A model generated the notes under the pieces. That model saw only the letters and a program-made list of their open reading frames with translations. It made no database searches and was not told the origin of the DNA. The position numbers were made by a program, and so were the translations under genes. 64,000 nt of DNA from positions 1 to 64,000 of the forward strand of contig JALHNT010000003.1 of the NCBI GenBank assembly GCA_022843385.1, in the 5' to 3' direction. Positions 58,672-64,000 of this stretch are shown here, piece after piece. The DNA is from Anaerolineae bacterium (GTDB taxonomy: Bacteria > Chloroflexota > Anaerolineae > Aggregatilineales > Phototrophicaceae). The number at the start of each line of letters is the position of its first letter. The first letter of the stretch is position 1.

Positions 58672-58924
58672 GGTCAACACAGCCTCTCGCTGATAATCGA
58701 ACGCAGTTTATCAACCGACATCATGAAAGTCTCAGCGCCAGGCAAGAGAAGACTCGACCGCAGAGGCGCAGAGGACATTGAGAGAGCAAGCAGAGGCCTT
58801 TCACTTTCTCAGCACTTTCAACTTATGGAGCAGAACAAACCAGGTCTTCCACTTTGAACTCAACACTTCACCCGTTAGCTGTTCTGATTCTGCCGCAGGG
58901 CAGGCACAATTTCAAACTTATGCT

Positions 58925-59479
58925 ATGATAGGTGGCATGATACCGAAACCGGATGTGTTACCTGACTATCATTTTCTGGTCATCGCGCCCAACCTGGGCG
59001 GTGAATGGCTGTTCGATGCGGGTCGGCTGTACTGGGAAGCCTTTCGCCCGATTGTCGTCAGCGATCTGGAGCTGCCGCGACTGATCCCGAACCCCTTCAC
59101 CGTGATCGTGACGGCTGTGGTGCGGCGTGACATCGCGGCGCAGTGGGGTGTGTGGGTGGCGCAGACCTTGCCGAATGCGTTGTTCGACCCGATCTCGTTT
59201 GATTTGTTTGATGAGATGAAAGCCGCGCTGAATGCCCGCGCTGCCTCTAATCAGCCATTCGGTGTGCCGCTGATGTCGACCGCCACACCGGTCCCACCGA
59301 TCAGTCCCACACCGGGTTCGATCATTGGTGGCGCACCTGTCCAGGTGGTGCCGACTCGTCCGGCCGGCGGGTTTGTCACCCAGACGCCAACACTAGGCAG
59401 CGAGGTGCTGCCAACCGGGACGCCAGAGCCGACGCAGGGGCCGCTCTATCCCACGCCGGGCGCGATCACCGGGGGATAG
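58925..59479 (+). CDS. Hypothetical protein with Thr/Pro-rich tail
   Basis: About 184 residues if started at the ATG at 58925; the ATG at 58937 (MIPKPDVLPDYHF) is equally likely, and AGGTGG lies between them. The N-terminal 110 residues form a soluble alpha/beta region (YHFLVIAPNLGGEWLFDAGRLYWEAFRP, PFTVIVTAVVRRDIAAQ) with no recognised family. The last 70 residues are low-complexity Thr/Pro/Gly (STATPVPPISPTPGS), like the secreted tethers of this genome, yet there is no signal peptide. The 250 bases before it contain CAGAGGCGCAGAGGACA, a wording common in dispersed intergenic repeats. Confidence 0.55.
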   Translation: MIGGMIPKPDVLPDYHFLVIAPNLGGEWLFDAGRLYWEAFRPIVVSDLELPRLIPNPFTVIVTAVVRRDIAAQWGVWVAQTLPNALFDPISFDLFDEMKAALNARAASNQPFGVPLMSTATPVPPISPTPGSIIGGAPVQVVPTRPAGGFVTQTPTLGSEVLPTGTPEPTQGPLYPTPGAITGG

Positions 59480-59659
59480 CAGAGAAACGAACGAGCATGA
59501 CAAATCCAAATCGCGTCGCCGAGAAAAGACTGAGACATAGCGGACGCTGAGGACAAGGTTTCCGATGCGTCGGTATACGTCGCTTTTTCAAGCAGCGGCT
59601 CCCAACGAACCCCTTTCAATTCAACCGATTTCAGATAGATTTCTCGATATGAGCAAACC

Positions 59660-60277
59660 ATGACCGACTGGTATCTGATTGTGGGGCTGGGGAATCCCGG
59701 CAAGGAATACATCGAGACGCGGCACAATGTCGGGTTCCGGGTGGCCGATGAACTAGCGCGGCGGCATGGGCTGACGTTCGGCAAGACCGAACGCAAGGCG
59801 CAGTCGGCCAGCGGCGTCATCCGGGGTAAAAAAGTGATCCTGACCAAGCCGCAGACCTATATGAACCTGAGCGGTGAAGCGGTGCGTTCGTTGGTCGATT
59901 TCTACAAGGTCGAGCTGCCGCGAATCTTCATCATCTCGGACGATCTGGACATTCCGTTGGGGACGGTGCGGCTGCGGAAGACCGGCAGCGCGGGTGGTCA
60001 GAATGGTCTGAAGAGCATCATCCAGCACCTCGGTACCCAGGAATTCAACCGGCTGCGCTTTGGCATCGGGCGTCCGCCGGGCAAGATGCGCGCCAGCGAT
60101 TATGTGCTGGGCGTGTTCAAGGATGATGACGCGATTCTGGCGGCGCAGGTGATCGACCGGGCGGCTGATGCTGCTGAAACCTGGTTGACCGATGGCATCG
60201 AACTGGCGATGACGCGCTATAATGGGTCAATTGACGAACCCAAACCAGCAGCGAAACCGAATCCGAAGCAGGAATAA
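59660..60277 (+). CDS. pth: Peptidyl-tRNA hydrolase
   Basis: A 205-residue peptidyl-tRNA hydrolase, which releases tRNA from prematurely dropped peptidyl-tRNA. Signatures: VGLGNPGKEYIETRHNVGF with the catalytic His, KPQTYMNLSG with the first conserved Asn, ISDDLDIPLG with the conserved Asp, and GGQNGLKSI for the third motif. In the E. coli enzyme this last motif is GGHNGLK, so the His that contacts the tRNA acceptor end is Gln here. The C-terminal tail is a Pro/Lys-rich extension (EPKPAAKPNPKQE). First gene of a run of four closely spaced genes. Confidence 0.96.
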   Translation: MTDWYLIVGLGNPGKEYIETRHNVGFRVADELARRHGLTFGKTERKAQSASGVIRGKKVILTKPQTYMNLSGEAVRSLVDFYKVELPRIFIISDDLDIPLGTVRLRKTGSAGGQNGLKSIIQHLGTQEFNRLRFGIGRPPGKMRASDYVLGVFKDDDAILAAQVIDRAADAAETWLTDGIELAMTRYNGSIDEPKPAAKPNPKQE

Positions 60278-60287
60278 AGAGGTGACT

Positions 60288-60713
60288 ATGTTATCTGGAC
60301 GCGACCCGATTGCTGAAGAGTATGCCGATGTCCTGCAAAATCTGGAATTCGCCGTTGTCCTGTTATATCGCCAGCACCCAGAACTTCTCGATCATCAGGT
60401 GAACAAGGTGATCGAAGGGCTGGAACGTTCTTACACTACCGAGATGAACGGTCGGAAAGCGCCGAACCTGCGATTGGCACCACTGGAAGCAGAACTGTTC
60501 GACAAGCTGAAGGTCCTGTGCGATTGGCGTCTGGGTCGCGCTACACAGTCTGAGGCGGGGCTGCCTGAAGAGGTCGAGGCGCTGGATGTGGATGAAATCA
60601 TCCTATGCCTGAAGCGTATCCTGCGCTCGATCAAGCTGTGGACAAAAGAGTACGGGATGCGCGGCTATCTGGATTATGTGAACCAGTTCTTCCCTGCTCC
60701 CCAGTCGGAGTGA
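60288..60713 (+). CDS. Hypothetical all-helical protein after pth
   Basis: About 141 residues from MLSGRDPIAEEYADVLQ, chosen because AGAGGTG precedes this ATG and the track's start lies inside pth. The protein is helical throughout (NLEFAVVLLYRQHPELLDHQVNKVIEGLERSY, LDVDEIILCLKRILRSIKLWTKEYG) and has no signal peptide or membrane segment. I recognise no family. Ten bases separate it from pth and three from the next gene, so it is co-transcribed with them. Confidence 0.75.
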   Translation: MLSGRDPIAEEYADVLQNLEFAVVLLYRQHPELLDHQVNKVIEGLERSYTTEMNGRKAPNLRLAPLEAELFDKLKVLCDWRLGRATQSEAGLPEEVEALDVDEIILCLKRILRSIKLWTKEYGMRGYLDYVNQFFPAPQSE

Positions 60714-60716
60714 GCC

Positions 60717-60998
60717 ATGATCCCGGATGCGATCAAGACCTTCATGGATGACGCAGGGCGGCTGACCCAGTGGCCGTCCAAACGCTCGCAGCAGTTGGTG
60801 GCGCTGGAGTATCTGGCGAGCAAGATCGCGCCCGACAAGCATTACACCGAGCGCGAGATCAACGAACTGCTCAACCTGTGGCACAGCTTCGGTGACCCGG
60901 CGCTGCTGCGACGTGAATTGTTCGAACTGGGTTACGTCAACCGCGAGCGGAATGGCAGTGCGTACTGGCGCACCCCGAACACCAAACTGTATGAATGA
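60717..60998 (+). CDS. DUF2087 domain protein
   Basis: A 93-residue protein matching DUF2087 over its whole length: GRLTQWPSKRSQQLVALEYLA, then YTEREINELLNLWHSFGDPALLRRELFELGYVNRERNG. The domain is usually the C-terminal part of a winged-helix regulator and may bind a small ligand or nucleic acid; here it stands alone without the HTH. The start is three bases after the previous stop and its stop overlaps the DUF1152 start by four bases. Confidence 0.85.
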   Translation: MIPDAIKTFMDDAGRLTQWPSKRSQQLVALEYLASKIAPDKHYTEREINELLNLWHSFGDPALLRRELFELGYVNRERNGSAYWRTPNTKLYE

Positions 60999-61963
60999 CG
61001 ATGCAGCTTAACCTGCCCATCCTGGAGCAACTGGCGGACAGCCGCCGCATCCTGATCGCTGGGGCCGGCGGTGGCTTCGACATCTTCGCCGGGCTGCCGC
61101 TGTACTTTACGCTGCGGGCGCTGGGCAAACAGGTACACCTCGCCAATTACAGCTTCACCCCGTTCGATCTGGCTGCCGTCGTGGGCGCAACCGAGACGCT
61201 GCTGGATGGGGTGATGGTTGGGGCACGTTCTCCCGTACATATTCCGGTCAATTACTATCCCGAAGGCTATCTGGCGCAGTGGTTTCAGAAAGTGCACGGG
61301 GACGATGTGACGGTGTGGATGCTGGTGGGCGAAGGCGTGGTGCCGCTCATCAAGGGCTATCAGGCTTTGGTTGAACATCTGAAGATTGATGCGGTGCTGC
61401 TGGTGGATGGCGGCGTTGACTCGCTGATGCGCGGCGATGAAGTCGGCGCGGGGACGCTGGTCGAGGACTCGATCTCATTGGCGGCCGTCGATGCGCTGGA
61501 TGTGCCGGTCAAAATGCTGGCCTGCATCGGCTTTGGCACCGAGCAGGAAGAGAAAGTCTGTCATTATCATGCGCTGGCGAACATCGCGGCGCTGGCAAAG
61601 GCCGGCGGCTTCCTGGGGAGCTGTGCGCTGACGCCACAGATGGACGTGTTTCAACAGTACGAAGCCGCCTGCCGTTATGTCTGGGAGCAACCTGGGCACG
61701 ACAAGAGCCACATCAGCACGCGCATCATCCCGTCAGTGCATGGCGAATTCGGCCAATACCGGATGTACCCCGACCACCCGTATGTCCCCTTTATCTCGCC
61801 CTTGATGAGTCTGTACTGGTTCTTTGATGCTCGTGTCGTCATCCAGCACAGCCTGCTCATCCCTCGGATTCGTCAGACGGTTCACAAGCGCGATGCCATC
61901 ACCCTCTGCGCTCAGCTGATGAGTGAGGGCAATCTGCGCCCCTGTCAGCCAATCCCCCACTAA
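60995..61963 (+). CDS. DUF1152 domain protein
   Basis: A 322-residue soluble alpha/beta protein of the DUF1152 family. It opens with ILIAGAGGGFDIFAGLPLYFTL, whose glycine-rich loop suggests a nucleotide-type ligand, and has VLLVDGGVDSLMRGDEVGAGT and a His-rich C-terminal region. Members are found next to tRNA-related and amino acid genes in archaea, Chloroflexota and others; no reaction is established. Overlap with the DUF2087 gene indicates coupled translation. Confidence 0.85.
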   Translation: MTMQLNLPILEQLADSRRILIAGAGGGFDIFAGLPLYFTLRALGKQVHLANYSFTPFDLAAVVGATETLLDGVMVGARSPVHIPVNYYPEGYLAQWFQKVHGDDVTVWMLVGEGVVPLIKGYQALVEHLKIDAVLLVDGGVDSLMRGDEVGAGTLVEDSISLAAVDALDVPVKMLACIGFGTEQEEKVCHYHALANIAALAKAGGFLGSCALTPQMDVFQQYEAACRYVWEQPGHDKSHISTRIIPSVHGEFGQYRMYPDHPYVPFISPLMSLYWFFDARVVIQHSLLIPRIRQTVHKRDAITLCAQLMSEGNLRPCQPIPH

Positions 61964-61998
61964 ATCGCACAGGTTTCATCGAATGCTTATCTCTGGTA

Positions 61999-62045
61999 GT
62001 TGACAGTGTCAACTGTCTCGTTCTACTATTGTTGACAGTGTCAAC
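61999..62045 (+). promoter_or_regulatory. Tandem 15-base palindromes upstream of the SDR gene
   Basis: GTTGACAGTGTCAAC occurs twice, at 61999-62013 and 62031-62045, with centres 32 bases apart, about three helical turns. Each is a perfect palindrome around a central G and has the form of TetR-family operators. The TTGACA inside the first copy can serve as a -35 with TACTAT as -10 (18-base spacer), so occupancy would block transcription. No TetR gene is adjacent. Confidence 0.7.
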
Positions 62046-62220
62046 CATTAGGGATGGAGTACGATGGGCAGGCAACGAGTGGCAGCGCAACCAGCCGTTT
62101 ACGAAGGCTGCCGGGAACAATATCTAACCTGGGTCATGGTCATAGCGGATTCGGATGACAAAAGGCACACGGTTCAAGCGAACTCACTTTCTGGTCGTTT
62201 ACTGACAAGGACAAATCGCC

Positions 62221-63087
62221 ATGCAAGATAAAACAACGGTCATCGTCACGGGTGCAACCAACGGTATCGGCGAAGTCACCGCCTGTGAACTCGCCCGACA
62301 GGGTGCCCATGTGGTTCTCATCAGCCGCAGCGCTGACCGCTGTCGCGCTTCTGTCGAAGCGATCCAGAAGGCCACAGGCACAAAACGAGTGGAATACATC
62401 GCCGCCGATCTCTCATCATTGGCAGAGACACGCCGGGCTGCTTCAGTTTTCCTAGCCAGACATCAGCGTTTGGATGTGCTGGTCAACAACGCTGGCGCGG
62501 TATTCACGAGTTATGCCGCATCGATTGATGGCTATGAGATGACGCTTGCACTCAATCACCTCAACTACTTTCTGCTCACCCACGAACTGCTGCCGGTACT
62601 GAAGACGACTGCCGCAGCAACAGGCGACGCGCGAATCATCAATGTGGCATCAGAGGTGCATTTCAGCGTCAAACGACTTGATGTCGATGCACTGCCTACC
62701 AGCAAAGAGGCGCGGTTCGGTGGGTACAGCAAATCCAAGCTCATGAATGTCCTCTTCACCTATGAGCTGGCTGAACGGCTGCAAGGCACGGGGATTATGG
62801 TGAATACCCTTCATCCGGGAGTAGTCCGCAGCGGATTTGGCAAGAACAATGGGCCGCTGGTGGGCCTCGTATTCAGCGCTATCCAGCGCTTGGCTGGAAT
62901 CACGGTTGAGGAAGGCGCAGAAACGACCATTTATCTGGCTTCTTCGCCAGAGGTTAAGGGCATCACAGGCAAATACTTTGACAAGAAGTGGGCGGTGGAG
63001 TCCAGCCCACTCTCTTATGACCACAATCTGCGTCGGCGGTTGTGGGCGGCATCCGAAAAAATGGTGGGACTGACTGCCAGTGTGTAA
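62221..63087 (+). CDS. Short-chain dehydrogenase/reductase (retinol dehydrogenase-like)
   Basis: A 288-residue classical SDR. NAD(P) loop TGATNGIGEVTA, RSADRC after strand 2 (Arg/Ser favour NADPH), NNAGAV, catalytic Ser in INVASEVHF, Tyr and Lys in GGYSKSKLMN, and NTLHPGVVRSGF. Its pattern is that of the retinol dehydrogenase/WWOX-like branch that reduces aliphatic aldehydes or lipids. GACAAGGAC precedes the ATG. Preceded by tandem TetR-type palindromes, so it is probably induced by a small hydrophobic molecule (inference). Confidence 0.9.
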   Translation: MQDKTTVIVTGATNGIGEVTACELARQGAHVVLISRSADRCRASVEAIQKATGTKRVEYIAADLSSLAETRRAASVFLARHQRLDVLVNNAGAVFTSYAASIDGYEMTLALNHLNYFLLTHELLPVLKTTAAATGDARIINVASEVHFSVKRLDVDALPTSKEARFGGYSKSKLMNVLFTYELAERLQGTGIMVNTLHPGVVRSGFGKNNGPLVGLVFSAIQRLAGITVEEGAETTIYLASSPEVKGITGKYFDKKWAVESSPLSYDHNLRRRLWAASEKMVGLTASV

Positions 63088-63158
63088 GACGGTCAATCAT
63101 CCGGCAAGTCAAGGATCAGTGAGTCATGCTTGTAAATTCAAGATTCAAAGGATAAGTC

Positions 63159-64000
63159 ATGCCAACACTAAATGAACATCCCACCGTCAGGAAGATGACG
63201 GCGCAGGGGTTGTCACGCGAGCAGGAGCCGCCTGTATCGCTGGAGGCCGGATTTCTGCGGGAATTGTTTCTGGAAGCCGGCGCAGACGATGTCGGGTTCG
63301 TCAGCATTGACCGCCCCGAACTGGATGACCAACGCGATGATCTGTTGCGGCTGTTCCCGGCAGTCCGAACAATCATTCCCTATGTGGTGAAGATGAATAA
63401 GGAGCTGACGCGCGCACCATTTCGTTCGATTGCCAACCACGAATTTCACAGCACTGGCGATGAGGTGGACGATGTGGGGCGACACGCAGCAGAACGGTTG
63501 AATAAACAGGGCATTCGCGCTCTGAATCCGCCGGTAGCTTTTCCGATGGAAGCCAACCGCTTCCCAGATGAAAAGACCTGGGTGATTTCGTACAAGCCGA
63601 TTGCGGTGGCTGGTGGATTGGGACACATGGGCATCCACCGCAATGTGATTCATCCACGATTCGGCAATTTCATTCTGTTGGGAGCCGTGTTGGTGGCGGC
63701 AGAGGTCAGCGAACAGCAGCAGCCACTGGACTATAATCCGTGCCTGGAGTGTAAATTATGCGTGGCGGCCTGCCCGGTTGGGGCCATTGGAGCCGACGGC
63801 TGGTTTGACTTCAACGCCTGCTTCACCCACAACTATCGTGAGTTCCTGGGTGGTTTCAGCAGTTGGGTGGATGCACTGACTGACAGCGGCAGCGCTGCCG
63901 CTTATCAGCAGCAGTTCAGCAAGGGCGAAACGGTATCGATGTGGCAAAGCCTGGCTTTTGGACCGAATTATAAGGCGGCCTACTGCATGGCGGTCTGCCC
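63159..64000 (+). CDS. QueG-like 4Fe-4S cluster protein, truncated at the window edge
   Basis: An ORF missing from the track because it runs off the right edge; 280 codons are visible from the ATG at 63159, with AAAGGA six bases upstream. After an N-terminal region (FLRELFLEAGADDVGFVSI) a cobalamin/flavin-type core precedes a 4Fe-4S ferredoxin signature CLECKLCVAACPVG (C-x2-C-x2-C-x3-CP); the first Cys of a second cluster appears in YCMAVCP at the edge. The arrangement resembles epoxyqueuosine reductase QueG or a reductive dehalogenase-like iron-sulphur protein; the rest of the gene would decide. Confidence 0.8.
   Translation, partial: MPTLNEHPTVRKMTAQGLSREQEPPVSLEAGFLRELFLEAGADDVGFVSIDRPELDDQRDDLLRLFPAVRTIIPYVVKMNKELTRAPFRSIANHEFHSTGDEVDDVGRHAAERLNKQGIRALNPPVAFPMEANRFPDEKTWVISYKPIAVAGGLGHMGIHRNVIHPRFGNFILLGAVLVAAEVSEQQQPLDYNPCLECKLCVAACPVGAIGADGWFDFNACFTHNYREFLGGFSSWVDALTDSGSAAAYQQQFSKGETVSMWQSLAFGPNYKAAYCMAVC

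Noticed and set aside
58680-58924. Gene or third copy of the noncoding element
   Set aside because: Only short words such as CAGAGGCGCAGAGGACA are shared with copy A, without the block order; the stretch has no credible ORF.
62064-62231. 55-codon ORF between the tandem operators and the SDR
   Set aside because: Starts like a short regulator but shows no helix-turn-helix, has weak translation signals and overlaps the SDR start; no support as a TetR remnant.
1-64000. CRISPR arrays, tRNA or rRNA genes
   Set aside because: No regularly spaced 25-40-base repeats, no tRNA cloverleaf with T-loop wording and no rRNA-like sequence were seen.

Overview
The window looks like chromosomal DNA of a mesophilic Chloroflexota bacterium, probably Anaerolineae-like. 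This is inferred from gene content, not from a marker gene: lipoproteins with Thr/Pro-rich tethers, an F420-type luciferase-like oxidoreductase, DUF1152 and DUF2087 proteins, Hanks-type kinases fused to PD40 propellers or 2TM domains, a RIO kinase, and secreted beta-propeller and glycosidase proteins. Most genes are GC-rich, densely packed and scattered over both strands in short operons. I saw no rRNA, tRNA, CRISPR array or recognisable transposase gene.

Layout. 1-8 kb: 3' end of a quinone oxidoreductase, a RIO kinase with an unusual structured leader and a 20-codon upstream ORF, a tandem GNAT protein, a pentapeptide/Pmp3/lipoprotein trio, a glycosyltransferase divergent from a DUF692 iron-enzyme homologue. 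8-17 kb: secreted PQQ-type sugar dehydrogenase, secreted alpha/beta hydrolase, a redoxin-like/MarR/DUF4345 operon, two GH39/GH5-like glycosidases, a phospholipase-C-like protein and an orphan MNT nucleotidyltransferase. 17-24.7 kb: threonine dehydratase-like enzyme, DUF433 protein, and a four-gene Mn/Zn/Fe ABC importer whose two permeases both end in winged-helix domains and whose promoter carries a DtxR-type palindrome; then a kinase-PD40 sensor. 24.8-27.3 kb: a WD40 gene with WD40 debris on both sides and a small foreign-looking insert, plus a DinB-like gene. 27.3-34.7 kb: MMPL exporter, a noncoding element, lipoprotein, LLM oxidoreductase, kinase-2TM operon. 34.6-47.5 kb: tandem phytase, choice-of-anchor I protein, NUDIX, glycosyltransferase/PIG-L operon, and a 1671-residue secreted multidomain glycosidase carrying both a cohesin-like domain and a dockerin. 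47.5-51.4 kb: peptide ABC importer without ATPases. 51.4-54.5 kb: second copy of the noncoding element beside an AT-rich gene encoding reverse transcriptase, helical repeats and a TIR domain. 54.5-64 kb: M16 peptidase pair, Uma2-type nuclease, sugar isomerase, a pth-DUF2087-DUF1152 cluster, an SDR behind tandem operators, and a truncated 4Fe-4S protein.

The main candidates for undescribed biology are the RT-TIR fusion (a probable anti-phage protein unlike a retron by its motifs), the pair of conserved noncoding elements at 30.0-30.6 and 51.4-51.8 kb, the three-way-junction leader in front of the RIO kinase, and the metal importer in which the permeases themselves carry DNA-binding-like domains.
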